Shown here: one piece after another, positions 1-9,486 of the stretch
Position numbering within the stretch: the first letter of the stretch is position 1
Layout of the letters: every line of letters starts with the position of its first letter
From: Modestobacter versicolor
Lineage (GTDB): Bacteria; Actinomycetota; Actinomycetes; Mycobacteriales; Geodermatophilaceae
Direction of reading: 5' to 3'
DNA: 64,000 nucleotides
NCBI RefSeq assembly: GCF_014195485.1
Contig: NZ_JACIBU010000001.1
Coordinates: 2,728,001-2,792,000, forward strand
Made by a program: the position numbers and the translations under genes
The notes under the pieces: generated by a model
What the model was told of the DNA's origin: nothing
Database searches by the model: none
Seen by the model: the letters and a program-made list of their open reading frames with translations, nothing else

Positions 1-351
1 GAGCTGACCGACGTCCGGCCCGGCTACGCCCGCGCCACGATGACCGTCGGGCCGCAGCTGCTCAACGCGGTCGGCACCGCGCACGGCGGGGCGACCATGG
101 CGCTGCTGGACGTCGTGCACGGCGCGGTGAGCAACAGCCACGGCACGGTCGCGGTGGCGCAGGACGTGCACACCGAGTTCCTCTCCCCCGGCCGTCCCGG
201 TGACCGGCTGGTCGCCGAGGGCGTCGAGCTGCACCGCACCAGCCGGACGGCGGTCTACCGGATCGACGCCATGACCACCGACGGGCGGCGGGTGGCCACC
301 GCGCTGGCCCGGGTGTTCCGGCTGGGCACGCCGTGGGAGACCGCCCCGTGA
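1..351 (+). CDS. PaaI-type hotdog thioesterase, C-terminal part
   Basis: The open frame runs in from the left edge, so the true start is outside the window; 116 codons are visible. The segment NAVGTAHGGATMALLD carries the N..HGG signature of PaaI/4HBT acyl-CoA thioesterases, and the remainder (VHTEFLSPGRPGD, then a strand ending RVFR) matches the hotdog beta-sheet. The family hydrolyses acyl- or aryl-CoA thioesters in the cytoplasm; the substrate here is unknown. Its stop overlaps the GTG start of the downstream tyrA-like gene (GTGA), so the two are probably translated together. Confidence 0.85.
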   Translation, partial: ELTDVRPGYARATMTVGPQLLNAVGTAHGGATMALLDVVHGAVSNSHGTVAVAQDVHTEFLSPGRPGDRLVAEGVELHRTSRTAVYRIDAMTTDGRRVATALARVFRLGTPWETAP

Positions 352-1262
352 CCGGCTTCCCGGTGCCGACCATGCCCGCGCCGCCGGTGTCGGTCGTCGG
401 GCTCGGCCAGCTGGGCGGCTCGCTCGCCGCGGCGCTGGCCGCGGCCGGGCGCCCGGTGTCCGGCTGGGACGTCGACCCCGCCGCCCGCGAGGCCGCCGAG
501 GCGCACGGCGTGCGGATCAGCCAGGAGCTCACCGGCGTCGTCGTCCTGGCCGTCCCGCTGCCGGTGATGGGCACCGCCCTGGCCGGGCTGCGGGTCGACC
601 CCGGCGCCACCGTGACCGACCTCGGCTCGGTGAAGGTGCCGGTGCTCGCCGAGCTCGGGGCCGCGCTCGGCGACCGCTTCGTCGGCGGCCACCCGATGTG
701 CGGCACCGAGCGGTCCGGGCACACCGCCGTCGACCCCGACCTGTTCACCGGCGCCCGTTGGGCGCTGTGCCTGGAGCCGGGGACCGACCTGCGCCGCTGG
801 CTGCGGGTCGCCGAGATCGCGCTGGCCGTCGGCGCCGAGGTCGTGCCGGTCACCGCCGCCGAGCACGACGACGCGGTGGCCGCGATCAGCGCCGTCCCGC
901 ACCTGCTGGCCGCCGCGCTGGCCGCCGCCGCCGGGCAGGCCGGCCCGCTGGCCCTGTCGCTGGCCGCCGGCAGCTTCCGCGACGGCACCCGGGTGATCGC
1001 CAGCGACCCCGCCTTCGTGACCGCACTCGTGGAGGGCAACGCGGGCCCCACGACGGCGGCCCTCGAGCGGGTGCGCGCCCAGCTCGGGCGGCCCTGGGCG
1101 GAGCTGGTCGCCGACGGGCACGCCGTCCGGACGGCGACCGCGGGACGGCGTCCGGCACGGGTGCCGCTGGAGCGGGCCGCGCTGCTCGCGCTGGGCCGTT
1201 CCGGCGGTGCGGTCACCCGGCGGCTGGCCGCCTTCGTCGAGGGCTGGGTGCCCGGGCCCTGA
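348..1262 (+). CDS. tyrA: Prephenate dehydrogenase
   Basis: Predicted NAD(P)-dependent oxidative decarboxylation of prephenate to 4-hydroxyphenylpyruvate for tyrosine synthesis. The Rossmann dinucleotide motif GLGQLGGSLA lies near residues 18-27, an acidic residue ends the second strand (WDVDP), and the family signature GGHPMCGTERSG lies near residue 113. The length of 304 aa is normal for a single-domain TyrA. GTG at 348 is chosen because it forms a GTGA overlap with the thioesterase stop; GTG 333 and ATG 372 are alternatives. There is no ACT domain or fused chorismate mutase. Confidence 0.88.
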   Translation: MTGFPVPTMPAPPVSVVGLGQLGGSLAAALAAAGRPVSGWDVDPAAREAAEAHGVRISQELTGVVVLAVPLPVMGTALAGLRVDPGATVTDLGSVKVPVLAELGAALGDRFVGGHPMCGTERSGHTAVDPDLFTGARWALCLEPGTDLRRWLRVAEIALAVGAEVVPVTAAEHDDAVAAISAVPHLLAAALAAAAGQAGPLALSLAAGSFRDGTRVIASDPAFVTALVEGNAGPTTAALERVRAQLGRPWAELVADGHAVRTATAGRRPARVPLERAALLALGRSGGAVTRRLAAFVEGWVPGP

Positions 1263-1325
1263 GCCGCACGCGTGGGAGCCACGCCGAGCGGGCAAGCTGA
1301 TCACGACGCACGAGGAGAGGGAGAC

Positions 1326-1559
1326 ATGGACGACAAGGACATCCGCAGCCAGATCCACGCGCTGGTCGAGGAGGAGCACGCGCTCCGGAACTCCGGCGAG
1401 CACACCGAGGAGCAGCGCGCCCGGGTCGCCCAGCTGGAGCAGGACCTCGACCAGCTGTGGGACCTGCTGCGCCAGCGCGACGCCAAGCGGCAGTACGGCA
1501 ACGACCCCGACGAGGCGCAGCCGCGCCCCGAGCCGCAGGTCGAGAACTACCTGCAGTAA
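1326..1559 (+). CDS. DUF2630 family protein
   Basis: Small, highly charged 77-aa protein beginning MDDKDIRSQIHALVEEEH, recognised as DUF2630, a mainly actinobacterial family of unknown function. The heptad-like spacing of Leu/Val with many Glu/Gln/Arg predicts a helical, probably coiled-coil fold; the C-terminus is a short acidic/Pro tail. A strong purine-rich ribosome site (GAGGAGAGGGAG) just before ATG 1326 fixes the start. It converges on the PucR-type gene only 5 bases away. Confidence 0.85.
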   Translation: MDDKDIRSQIHALVEEEHALRNSGEHTEEQRARVAQLEQDLDQLWDLLRQRDAKRQYGNDPDEAQPRPEPQVENYLQ

Positions 1560-1564
1560 GGGCG

Positions 1565-2782
1565 TCAGGCCGGCGCCGGCCGCCGGTGGCCCGCCTCCAG
1601 CAACGCCAGCTGCCACAGCAGCCGGGAGCGGGGGTCGGCCACCGAGCGGCCGGTGACCTGCTCGATCCGCCGCAGCCGGTGCATCACGGTGTTGCGGTGG
1701 CAGTAGAGCTCCTCCGCGGCCCGGGTCGGTGAGCCGTCGGCGGCGAGGAACGCGGTCAGCGTGTCCAGCAGCACGTCGCGCTCGTCGGCGGGCAGCTCCA
1801 GCAGCCGGCCCAGCGACTGCTCGACCAGCCGCCGGGTGATCTCCGGCGAGCTGCTCAGCAGCGCCTCGGGCAGCCGGTCGTCGATGCTCACCACCCGGCA
1901 CTGGCCGCCGGGCAGCGTGCGGGCCGCGGTGTCGGCCAGCCGCCACGCCGTCCCGACCGACGCCGCGCCCTCCACCACCGCGGAGACCCCGACCGGCCCC
2001 TCGGCCAGCTCGCCGAGCCAGGCCAGGACGTCGGTCACCCGCCGGCTGCCGAGCGCGACAATGCCGACCTGCGCCCCGCTGCGCCACCCCCAGACCGAGC
2101 GCACGCCCCGCTTGAGCAGCCGCGGCCCGGGGTCGGCGAGCGTCGGGCCGCCGTGGTCGTCGGGCGGCGCCACCGCGCACACCAGCCGGCCGTCCAGCGG
2201 CAGCGCGAGCAGCTCCGACGCCGTCCGGACGAACACCGGGTCGCCCCCGCGGCCGCCGAGCAGCCCGTCGAGGACCTGCTGCCGGGCCTGGTCGTCGATC
2301 CCGGCGAGCCGGCGCTCCTCGTTCCGGTAGGCCTCGGCCAGCGCGGCGCACTGCACGTCGTTGACGTGCCACACCGACCCGGCGACCTCTAGCAGGACGT
2401 CGCTGTCCCCGGGCGCCTCGGCCCCCCGCGCCGCCGCCCGCAGCGCCTCCCACGTCACCTGCCCGCCGAGCCGGTAGGCGCGCAGCACCGTCTCCAGCGG
2501 CACGCCCTGGACGGCCCGCCGCCGGCCCACCTCGCGCGCGGCGGTGAGCGCCGCGCGACCGCCGTCGTCGGCGTCGCCCATCAGCGTGCGCACCCCGCGC
2601 TCCAGGTTGGCCCGGGTCGACTCGAACAGCTCGGCGAGCACGACCGGCCCCTGGTCGGCGTAGGCGCCCTCGCTGCGCTCCAGGATGCTGATCATCCGGG
2701 AGGTCATCTCGTCGAGCTGGTCCAGCAGCGGCGGGGCGAGCTCCGCCAGCCGCGCGGACACCTCGGGCCGGAATGGCTGCAC
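1565..2782 (-). CDS. PucR/CdaR-family transcriptional regulator
   Basis: About 405 aa. The C-terminus has the PucR-type helix-turn-helix (AAEELYCHRNTVMHRLRRIE near residues 357-376), and the middle part resembles the degenerate GGDEF-like domain of CdaR/PucR proteins. The N-terminal helical domain (LLDQLDEMTSRMISILERSE) is a probable sensor. GTG 2782 is preferred because AAGGGG lies 7-8 bases upstream; GTG 2803 would add 7 residues. It is divergent from the ABC importer at 2954-8146, so it plausibly controls that operon and its own gene through the shared spacer; that role is inference from position. Confidence 0.85.
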   Translation of the reverse strand: MQPFRPEVSARLAELAPPLLDQLDEMTSRMISILERSEGAYADQGPVVLAELFESTRANLERGVRTLMGDADDGGRAALTAAREVGRRRAVQGVPLETVLRAYRLGGQVTWEALRAAARGAEAPGDSDVLLEVAGSVWHVNDVQCAALAEAYRNEERRLAGIDDQARQQVLDGLLGGRGGDPVFVRTASELLALPLDGRLVCAVAPPDDHGGPTLADPGPRLLKRGVRSVWGWRSGAQVGIVALGSRRVTDVLAWLGELAEGPVGVSAVVEGAASVGTAWRLADTAARTLPGGQCRVVSIDDRLPEALLSSSPEITRRLVEQSLGRLLELPADERDVLLDTLTAFLAADGSPTRAAEELYCHRNTVMHRLRRIEQVTGRSVADPRSRLLWQLALLEAGHRRPAPA

Positions 2783-2793
2783 CGTGACACCCC

Positions 2794-2820
2794 CTTGTGA
2801 CACACCGCACAGTGCACAAG
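2794..2820. promoter_or_regulatory. Candidate operator in pucR-liv spacer
   Basis: CTTGTG and CACAAG form inverted 6-bp arms separated by 15 bases, just upstream of the pucR start. A TGTCAC motif also recurs on the minus strand on both sides of the AAGGGG ribosome site. The position fits an autoregulatory site for the PucR-type protein. The arms are short, so this is tentative. Confidence 0.3.
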
Positions 2821-2953
2821 CAACCTGGGTGATCGCTGTGCTCGGCGCCCATTGTGACGGCTCTCACCGCACTCCACGCTCACGGGGTCGGATGAGCCGA
2901 CCCCCGTGCGCCGCGCCATGGCCGGTGGACGGGGAACCCGAGGCAAAGGAGCC

Positions 2954-3847
2954 GTGGGCCCGTTGGCGCAGCCGTCCCCGACTGCAGGCAGCACCGCGAC
3001 CGGTCCGCGCCCGGCCGCACCCACGGCCCCCACCTCCCGGCTGGAGATGACCGGCATCTCGGTCGCCTTCGGCGGGGTGACGGCGCTCTCCGACGTCTCC
3101 CTGGTGGTCGAGCCGGGTCAGGTCCACGGGCTGATCGGCCCCAACGGCGCCGGCAAGACGACGCTGTTCAACGTCGCCTGCGGGCTGGTCCGGCCCTCCG
3201 CCGGTGAGATGGTCTGGCGCGGCCGCCCGGTGCGCCGGCTGCGCCCGCACCAGCTCGCCGGGCTGGGCATCTCCCGGACCCTGCAGGGCGTCGGGCTCTT
3301 CGCCGGGATGACCGTGCTGGAGAACGTGATGGTCGGCGCCCACCGGCACGCCCGGGCCGGCTTCGCCTCGGCGCTGCTGGCCCTGCCGCGGTCGGACGCC
3401 GACGAGCGCGCGCTGCGCGCACGGGCCACCGCGGCGCTGGCCGACCTCGGTGCCGAGCGGTACGCCGGCCGGTACCCCGGCGGCCTCCCCTACCCGGTGC
3501 AGAAGCGGGTCGCGCTGGCCCGGGCGCTGGTCTCCGAGCCCGACCTGCTGCTGCTCGACGAGCCGGCGAGCGGGCTCGGCGAGGACGAGATGCACGAGCT
3601 GGGCGAGCTGATCCGCACGCTGTCCGGGCGGATGAGCGTGCTGCTCGTCGAGCACCACATGGACCTGGTCATGCGGGTCTGCGACCGGATCACCGTGCTC
3701 GACTCGGGTCGGCAGATCTCCGCCGGCACCCCGGCCGAGGTGCAGGCCGACCCGGCGGTCACCGAGGCCTACCTGGGCGACGACGTCGACGTCGCGGCGG
3801 ACGCCGCTGCGCTGTCGGCCACCGAGGGAGGACGCCACCATGGCTGA
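2954..3847 (+). CDS. livG: Branched-chain amino-acid-type ABC transporter ATPase (LivG-like)
   Basis: One of two cytoplasmic ATPases of a HAAT-family importer. It has Walker A (GPNGAGKTT), Walker B (LLLLDEP), the H-loop (LVEHH) and the LivG-specific C-terminal 'AYLG' end. The ABC signature is degenerate: GGLPYPVQKRVALARAL replaces a classic LSGGQ, in the LivG style (LPYG.QR) but without the second glycine. The start is uncertain: GTG 2954 follows AAAGGAG by only 2 bases, while ATG 2918 and GTG 2906 are upstream. The Ala/Pro-rich first ~35 residues resemble the tail of LivF next door. It overlaps livF by 8 bases. Confidence 0.88.
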   Translation: MGPLAQPSPTAGSTATGPRPAAPTAPTSRLEMTGISVAFGGVTALSDVSLVVEPGQVHGLIGPNGAGKTTLFNVACGLVRPSAGEMVWRGRPVRRLRPHQLAGLGISRTLQGVGLFAGMTVLENVMVGAHRHARAGFASALLALPRSDADERALRARATAALADLGAERYAGRYPGGLPYPVQKRVALARALVSEPDLLLLDEPASGLGEDEMHELGELIRTLSGRMSVLLVEHHMDLVMRVCDRITVLDSGRQISAGTPAEVQADPAVTEAYLGDDVDVAADAAALSATEGGRHHG

Positions 3848-4610
3848 CCCGCGCCCGCACGGCAGCACCGCGGTCACCGCCGCGGGCGGGACGGCGACGG
3901 CGCCGGCCCTCCTCGAGGTCGAGGACCTCACCAGCTCCTACGGCCCGGTCCGGGCCCTCGACGGGGTCACGCTGAGCGCCCGGGCCGGTCGGATCACCGC
4001 CGTCCTGGGGGCCAACGGCGCGGGCAAGACGACGCTGCTGCGCACGATCAGCGGCCTGGTCCGCAGCTCGTCGGGGCGGGTCCTGCTCGGCGGGGAGGAC
4101 ATCACCGCGGCACCGGTCGAGGCGATGGTCGGCAAGGGCATGGCGCACGTCCCCGAGGGGCGCGGCGTCATCGCCGAGCTGACCGTCGACGAGAACCTGC
4201 GGGTCGGCGCGCTGTTCCGCGGGAAGGTCGGCCGCGACGAGTTCGACCGGATCTACGACCTGTTCCCCCGGATCGCCGAGCGCCGCGACCAGCCGGCCCA
4301 CGTGCTGTCCGGCGGTGAGCGGCAGATGCTCGTCATCGGCCGGGCGCTGCTGGCCAAGCCGCGGATCCTGCTGCTCGACGAGCCCTCGCTGGGCCTCGCG
4401 CCGCGGATCGTGGCCCAGATCTTCGGGCTGCTGCGCCAGCTGGTCGACACCGAGGGCCTCTCGGTCCTGCTGGTCGAGCAGAACGCGCGCAGCGCCCTGT
4501 CGGTCGCCGACGTCGGCGTCGTCCTGAACCTCGGCCGGGTGGTCGTCACCGACTCCGCCCGCACGCTGATGGACGACGAGGACCTGCGGCACGCCTACCT
4601 GGGCTTCTGA
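3840..4610 (+). CDS. livF: Branched-chain amino-acid-type ABC transporter ATPase (LivF-like)
   Basis: Second ATPase of the importer, 256 aa. It carries Walker A GANGAGKTT, signature LSGGERQM, Walker B ILLLDEP followed by the LivF-typical SLGLAP, and H-loop-region VEQNA. The N-terminal 24 residues are an Ala/Thr/Gly-rich extension before the domain begins (LLEVEDLTSSYG). ATG 3840 overlaps the livG stop, giving translational coupling. It would pair with LivG to power the LivH/LivM permease; the substrate could be branched-chain amino acids, short amides or urea and cannot be read from the ATPase. Confidence 0.92.
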   Translation: MADPRPHGSTAVTAAGGTATAPALLEVEDLTSSYGPVRALDGVTLSARAGRITAVLGANGAGKTTLLRTISGLVRSSSGRVLLGGEDITAAPVEAMVGKGMAHVPEGRGVIAELTVDENLRVGALFRGKVGRDEFDRIYDLFPRIAERRDQPAHVLSGGERQMLVIGRALLAKPRILLLDEPSLGLAPRIVAQIFGLLRQLVDTEGLSVLLVEQNARSALSVADVGVVLNLGRVVVTDSARTLMDDEDLRHAYLGF

Positions 4611-4656
4611 CGCACCCGCCCCCAGGACTCCGCACCGCCAGGAAGGCACCCTCCCC

Positions 4657-5541
4657 GTGCAGTACTTCATCAACGTCACCCTCACCGGGCTGACCGAGGG
4701 CATGGTCTACGCGGCCTTCGCCCTCGCCCTGGTGCTGATCTGGCGGTCCACCCGGATCGTCAACTTCGCCCAGGGCTCGATGGCCGCCGCGACCACCTTC
4801 ATCGCGCTGGCGCTGATCCAGAACGGGCAGTCCTACTGGCTCGCCCTGGTCGTGGCGCTGGCCTCCGGGTTCGTCCTCGGCGCCGTCATCGAGCGGGTGG
4901 TCATCCGGCCGGTCGAGGGCGGCCCCGAGCTGAACGCGGTGATCGTGGCGCTGGGCCTCTTCGTCGCCATCCAGGCCGCGATCGCGATCATCTTCGGCTC
5001 CTCGTTCCAGTCCTTCCCGACGCCGTTCGGGCTGGAGGGCTTCCAGGTCGGCGACAGCCGGATCGCGCTCACCCCGACCAGCCTCTACGTGATCGGCTCG
5101 GTGCTGGTCGTCATGGCGCTGCTGGTGGTGCTGTTCCGGTTCACCCGGGTCGGGCTGGCCATGCGGGCGTCGGCCTTCGGCCAGGAGGTGGCACGGCTGC
5201 TGGGCGTCAAGGTCGGCCGGATGCTCACCCTCGGCTGGGCGCTGGCCGCCGTCGTCGGCTCGCTGGCCGGGCTGCTCATCGCCGGCGGCGAGTTCGTCTA
5301 CCCGGCCTACATGGACAGCCTGATCGTCTTCGGCTTCGTCGCCGCGATCCTCGGCGGGCTCGACTCCCCGGTGGGCGCCATCGTCGGCGGCCTGGTCCTG
5401 GGCCTCGCGCTCTCCTACGTCAGCGGCTACATCGAGCGCGGCAGCGCGCTGGTCAACGTCGCCGCCCTGGTGATCCTCATGGTGGTGCTGCTCGTCCGCC
5501 CCGGTGGGATCTTCGCCAGCAGCACGGCTCGGAGGGCATGA
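4657..5541 (+). CDS. livH: Branched-chain amino-acid-type ABC permease (LivH-like)
   Basis: 294-aa polytopic membrane protein with about eight hydrophobic segments. The N-terminal GLTEGMVYAAFALALVLIW and the conserved 'VNFAQGSMAA' are LivH hallmarks, as is GLDSPVGAIVGGLVLGL near the C-terminus. GTG 4657 follows an AGGAAGG ribosome site 10 bases upstream. It forms one half of the membrane channel with the next gene, which it overlaps by ATGA. Confidence 0.93.
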   Translation: MQYFINVTLTGLTEGMVYAAFALALVLIWRSTRIVNFAQGSMAAATTFIALALIQNGQSYWLALVVALASGFVLGAVIERVVIRPVEGGPELNAVIVALGLFVAIQAAIAIIFGSSFQSFPTPFGLEGFQVGDSRIALTPTSLYVIGSVLVVMALLVVLFRFTRVGLAMRASAFGQEVARLLGVKVGRMLTLGWALAAVVGSLAGLLIAGGEFVYPAYMDSLIVFGFVAAILGGLDSPVGAIVGGLVLGLALSYVSGYIERGSALVNVAALVILMVVLLVRPGGIFASSTARRA

Positions 5542-6704
5542 CCGTGAGCGACCTGCAGAGCTCGGCACCCGTCGCCGGCCAGGCCACCGAGGAGGCGCCG
5601 ACGACGGCGACCGCGGCGGCGAACGCGCCGTCCGCAGCCGCCGCCGGTGGCCGCACCTTCCTCCCCCGCTCCACCCTGCTGCGCCACCTGCTGCTGGTGC
5701 TCGTCGCCGCGGTGGCCGCAGTGGTGCTGCTGGAGATCACCGACCCGTTCACCAACTCGCAGCTGGCCACCCTGAGCTACTACGCCATCGCGGCCGGCGG
5801 GCTCACCGTGCTGACCGGCATGAACGGGCAGATCTCGCTCGGGCACGGCGCGCTGATGGCGGTGGGCGCGTACACGACCGCGCTGTTCCTGTCCGCGGAC
5901 GAGCCGCTCCCCCTGCCGGCGATCCTGCTCGCCGCGGTCGTCGTGGCCACCGCGGTCGGCGCCCTCGTCGGCGTCGCGGCGGCCCGGCTGCACGGGCCGT
6001 ACCTGGCCGGCGCCACCCTCGCGCTCGCCGTCGGCCTGCCCGGCCTGGCGATCTACTTCAACGAGTGGCTCGGCGGCGACCAGGGCCTGCGGGTCCGGGC
6101 GCCGCGGGCGCCGGAGTGGTTCGAGCAGTTCATCAGCACGGTGTCGGGCAACAGCGCCACCAACACCAAGTGGCTGGCCTACGTCGGCGCCATCTGCCTG
6201 CTGATCACCTACTTCCTGCTGGCCAACCTGGTGCGCAGCCGGATCGGCCGCACCTGGCGGGCGGTGCGCGACCAGGAGGTGGCCGCCGAGCTGGCCGGGA
6301 TCAACCTGGGCGCCTGGCGGGTGCTGGCCTTCGTGGTCAGCGCCGCCGCGGCCGGGCTGGCCGGCGGCGTGCTCGCGCTCGTCGTCCGGCTGGCAGCGCC
6401 CAGCGGCTTCACGCTGGTGCTCTCGCTGTCGCTGCTGACCGCGATCGTCATCGGCGGCCTCGGCAGCCTGCTGGGCGCGCTGCTCGGCTCGGCCCTGCTG
6501 GTGTTCCTGCCGCCCTTCGTCACCGACCTGGGTGCCGGCTGGGGCCTGGACAACACCGAGGCGGCCCAGCTGGCCCCGTTCGTCTACGGCGTGGTGCTCG
6601 TCCTCGCGATGATCTTCGCCCCCGCCGGCTTCGTCGGCACCCTCCGCACGCGGTGGCTCACCAGCCGCGCGAAGCGGTCGGCCGCCCGCACGAGCAGGGG
6701 GTGA
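5538..6704 (+). CDS. livM: Branched-chain amino-acid-type ABC permease (LivM-like)
   Basis: 388-aa permease subunit. After an Ala/Thr-rich cytoplasmic N-tail of ~45 residues it has about nine membrane spans. The LivM motif LTGMNGQISLGHGALMAVGAY lies near residues 90-110, with VRDQEVAAELAGINL as the cytoplasmic coupling loop near residues 248-262. It starts inside the livH stop (ATGA). An 89-bp gap with a ribosome site separates it from the binding protein, so receptor levels may be set independently. Confidence 0.92.
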   Translation: MTVSDLQSSAPVAGQATEEAPTTATAAANAPSAAAAGGRTFLPRSTLLRHLLLVLVAAVAAVVLLEITDPFTNSQLATLSYYAIAAGGLTVLTGMNGQISLGHGALMAVGAYTTALFLSADEPLPLPAILLAAVVVATAVGALVGVAAARLHGPYLAGATLALAVGLPGLAIYFNEWLGGDQGLRVRAPRAPEWFEQFISTVSGNSATNTKWLAYVGAICLLITYFLLANLVRSRIGRTWRAVRDQEVAAELAGINLGAWRVLAFVVSAAAAGLAGGVLALVVRLAAPSGFTLVLSLSLLTAIVIGGLGSLLGALLGSALLVFLPPFVTDLGAGWGLDNTEAAQLAPFVYGVVLVLAMIFAPAGFVGTLRTRWLTSRAKRSAARTSRG

Positions 6705-6793
6705 GGACGACCCGACCGGTACGCCGCTCCCGGCCCCTCGACCCCCCACCGACCCCCGGGCAAAGACGCCCGGGCCGCACCAGAGGAGAACCG

Positions 6794-8146
6794 TTGTCCA
6801 CATCCTCCCGACGTCTCGTGACCGTCCTGGCCGCAGCCACCGTCGCCTCCACCCTCGCCGCCTGCGGCGGGGGCAGTGACGACGGCGGCGGTGGCGGTGG
6901 CGGTGACGCCGGCGGCGCCAACGAGGCGTCCGACATCGGCATCACCGAGGACTCCATCAAGCTCGGTGCCCACTTCCCCCTGACCGGCGTGGCCGCCCCC
7001 GGCTACAGCGAGATCCCGACCGGCGCCCAGGCGTACTACGACTACGTCAACGACGCCGGCGGGGTCAACGGTCGGCAGATCGAGTACATCTACCGCGACG
7101 ACGCCTACAACCCCACCAACACCAGCCAGGTCGTCAACCAGCTGGTGCTCGAGGACGAGGTCTTCGCCATCGTCGGCGGCCTCGGCACCCCGACGCACAG
7201 CGCCGTCCTGGACTTCCTGAACAGCGAGGGCGTGCCCGACCTGTTCGTCTCCTCGGGGTCGCTGCTGTGGGGCGAGGACCCGGAGACCAACCCGTACACG
7301 TTCGGCTGGCAGACCGACTACGAGAGCGAGGGGAAGATCATCGGCCAGTACATCGCCGACGAGTTCCCGGACGCCAAGGTCGGTCTCTTCCTCCAGGACG
7401 ACGACTTCGGCGAGGACGGCGAGTCCGGCATCCGCGAGTACATCGACGACCAGATCGTGGCCGCCGAGCGGTACACCCCGGGCAACACCCAGATCGGTCC
7501 GCAGATCGCCGCGCTGCAGGCCGCCGGGGCCGACTTCGTCGTCGGCTTCAACGTGCCCAGCTACACCGCGCTGTCGCAGCTGGCAGCGCTGCAGCTCGGC
7601 TACGACCCGCAGTGGTTCTACTCCAACGTCGGGTCCGACCCGACGCTGGTCGGCTCGCTGCTGAACAACTTCTCGCAGGGCAAGGTGACCGACGCCAGCG
7701 TCCTCGACGGCACGCTGACCACCGACTACCTCCCGACGGTCGACGAGCCGGACAACCCGTGGGTCCAGCTGTTCCAGGAGGTGTGGGACGCCTCCGGCCA
7801 GGAGGGGGAGCTCACCAACTACCGGATCTACGGCATGGCGCAGGCCTACACGACCGTGCAGGCCCTGCAGGCGGCCGGCCAGAACCCGACCCGCGACGGT
7901 CTGGTCGAGGCCATCGAGACCGCCGGCGGCGACTGGGAGGGTCCGGTCCTCGCACCGTTCCGCTACTCCGCCGACAGCCACATGGGCACCAGCGGCATGT
8001 CGATCAGCCGGATCACCGGCACCAGCACCGAGGAGGTGCTGCCGGTCCAGCTGACCGACATCGGTGACGCCGAGATCACCGAGTCCGACACCGAGGCGGC
8101 CACTCCCCCGGAGAGCGGCATCCCCGACGAGGAGCCGGTCGACTGA
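6794..8146 (+). CDS. ABC transporter substrate-binding lipoprotein (LivK-like)
   Basis: 450-aa receptor for the importer, predicted to be anchored outside the membrane. TTG 6794 is preferred: GAGGAGA lies 4 bases upstream and the product then starts with a signal peptide ending in the lipobox LAAC near residues 24-27. A Gly-rich linker ([10 protein letters not shown]) is followed by a type I periplasmic-binding fold of the Peripla_BP_6 family ([20 protein letters not shown]; later [21 protein letters not shown] split across strands). The C-terminal acidic tail is unusual but short. The last gene of the liv operon, it is followed by a strong hairpin. Confidence 0.9.
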   Translation: MSTSSRRLVTVLAAATVASTLAACGGGSDDGGGGGGGDAGGANEASDIGITEDSIKLGAHFPLTGVAAPGYSEIPTGAQAYYDYVNDAGGVNGRQIEYIYRDDAYNPTNTSQVVNQLVLEDEVFAIVGGLGTPTHSAVLDFLNSEGVPDLFVSSGSLLWGEDPETNPYTFGWQTDYESEGKIIGQYIADEFPDAKVGLFLQDDDFGEDGESGIREYIDDQIVAAERYTPGNTQIGPQIAALQAAGADFVVGFNVPSYTALSQLAALQLGYDPQWFYSNVGSDPTLVGSLLNNFSQGKVTDASVLDGTLTTDYLPTVDEPDNPWVQLFQEVWDASGQEGELTNYRIYGMAQAYTTVQALQAAGQNPTRDGLVEAIETAGGDWEGPVLAPFRYSADSHMGTSGMSISRITGTSTEEVLPVQLTDIGDAEITESDTEAATPPESGIPDEEPVD

Positions 8147-8160
8147 GAGGACGCTCCACC

Positions 8161-8200
8161 GGCTGGGCCGCCGGTCTCCGAGGAGACCGGCGGCCCAGCC
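8161..8200 (+). terminator. Intrinsic terminator after liv operon
   Basis: A perfect 19-bp GC-rich stem (8161-8179 with 8182-8200) has a 2-base nominal loop and begins 14 bases after the substrate-binding gene stop. There is no U-run, as is usual for high-GC actinobacterial terminators. Confidence 0.75.
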
Positions 8201-8315
8201 GCGTTCCACCGTCCGGGGGGAAACTTCAGCTCCGAAGTGTTGGTTGTCGATCTTCCGGGTAGGTGTCCCGTCGGACCGCGGGCAGCGCGCGCGGCAGGGA
8301 CGACGGGAGCAGGTC

Positions 8316-9308
8316 ATGGCGGTGCACGGAGCGGTGCCCGAGGCGCGGGAGATCAAGCGGGCGGTGGTGACCGGCGGGGCCGGTTTCCTGGGCTCCCACC
8401 TCTGCGAGCACCTGCTCGACCGCGGCGTCGAGGTGGTCTGCCTGGACAACTTCCTCACCGGGTCGCCGACCAACGTGCTGCACCTGATGGAGCACCCCGG
8501 CTTCCGGCTGGTGCGCTGCGACATCACCGACTACGTGCACGTGCCCGGGCCGGTCGACCTGGTGCTGCACTTCGCCTCCCCCGCCAGCCCGCTCGACTAC
8601 CTGAAGATGCCGATCGAGACCCTCAAGGTCGGCAGCCTGGGCACCCTGCACGCGCTGGGCCTGGCCAAGGACAAGGGCGCCCGCTTCCTGCTGGCCTCCA
8701 CCTCCGAGGTCTACGGCGACCCGCTGGAGCACCCGCAGCGGGAGGACTACTGGGGCAACGTGAACCCGGTCGGGCCGCGCGGGGTGTACGACGAGGCGAA
8801 GCGGTTCAGCGAGGCGCTGACCACCGCCTACCGCACCTCGCAGGGCACCGACACCGCGATCGTCCGGATCTTCAACACGTACGGCCCGCGGATGCGCCCC
8901 GACGACGGGCGCGCGATCCCCGCCTTCGTCGGCCAGGCGCTCGCGGGCCGGCCGCTGACCGTCGCCGGCGACGGCTCGCAGACCCGGTCGATCAGCTACG
9001 TCGACGACACCGTGCGCGGCATCCTCGCGCTGGCCTTCTCGACCGAGACCGGTCCGATGAACATCGGCAACCCCGACGAGCTGTCCATGCTGGAGCTGGC
9101 CCGCCGGATCGTGGCGCTGACCGGGTCCAGCTCGGAGATCGGCTTCATCGACCTGCCGGTCGACGACCCGAAGGTGCGCCGGCCGGACACCACCCTGGCC
9201 GAGCAGGCGCTCGGCTGGCGTCCGACCGTCCCCTCGGAGGAGGGGCTGCGCCGCACCGTGGAGTGGTTCGCCGCGCAGCGGGAGGCAGCCGCCGCACAGG
9301 CGAGCTGA
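8316..9308 (+). CDS. NAD-dependent epimerase, UDP-glucuronate decarboxylase type
   Basis: 330-aa extended short-chain dehydrogenase. The NAD motif GGAGFLGSH lies near residues 18-26 and the catalytic Thr/Ser-Tyr-Lys set is STSEVYG with [18 protein letters not shown] and the [10 protein letters not shown] stretch are characteristic of UDP-glucuronate decarboxylases (UXS), which make UDP-xylose. ATG 8316 has a modest GGGAGCAGG site upstream. UDP-glucose dehydrogenase at 39.3 kb could provide the UDP-glucuronate substrate, linking this gene to the window's polysaccharide genes. A dTDP-glucose dehydratase is less likely from the motif set. Confidence 0.82.
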   Translation: MAVHGAVPEAREIKRAVVTGGAGFLGSHLCEHLLDRGVEVVCLDNFLTGSPTNVLHLMEHPGFRLVRCDITDYVHVPGPVDLVLHFASPASPLDYLKMPIETLKVGSLGTLHALGLAKDKGARFLLASTSEVYGDPLEHPQREDYWGNVNPVGPRGVYDEAKRFSEALTTAYRTSQGTDTAIVRIFNTYGPRMRPDDGRAIPAFVGQALAGRPLTVAGDGSQTRSISYVDDTVRGILALAFSTETGPMNIGNPDELSMLELARRIVALTGSSSEIGFIDLPVDDPKVRRPDTTLAEQALGWRPTVPSEEGLRRTVEWFAAQREAAAAQAS

Positions 9309-9486
9309 GGAGGCCCCACTGCGGCGGAGCGCGCACCGACGGTGACCGGGCCCACATCCGGGCCGGTCACGGCCATCCCCGGCGTGCGATTCTCTGGGTA
9401 GAGTTCCGGCCGACCGATGCCCGGTAGCTGCCTCCACGGCGCGCAGGGCACCAGCACGGGGCCTTGCACACAGACGGAGAACCCAG

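Noticed and set aside
255..2867. An 870-codon open frame on the minus strand across tyrA, DUF2630 and pucR
   Set aside because: Arg/Gly/Ala-rich translation without motifs, antisense or out of frame to recognised genes. Long shadow frames are expected in DNA this GC-rich; the same applies to the long frames at 9417-12182, 17418-20327 and 34107-37178 (upstream part).
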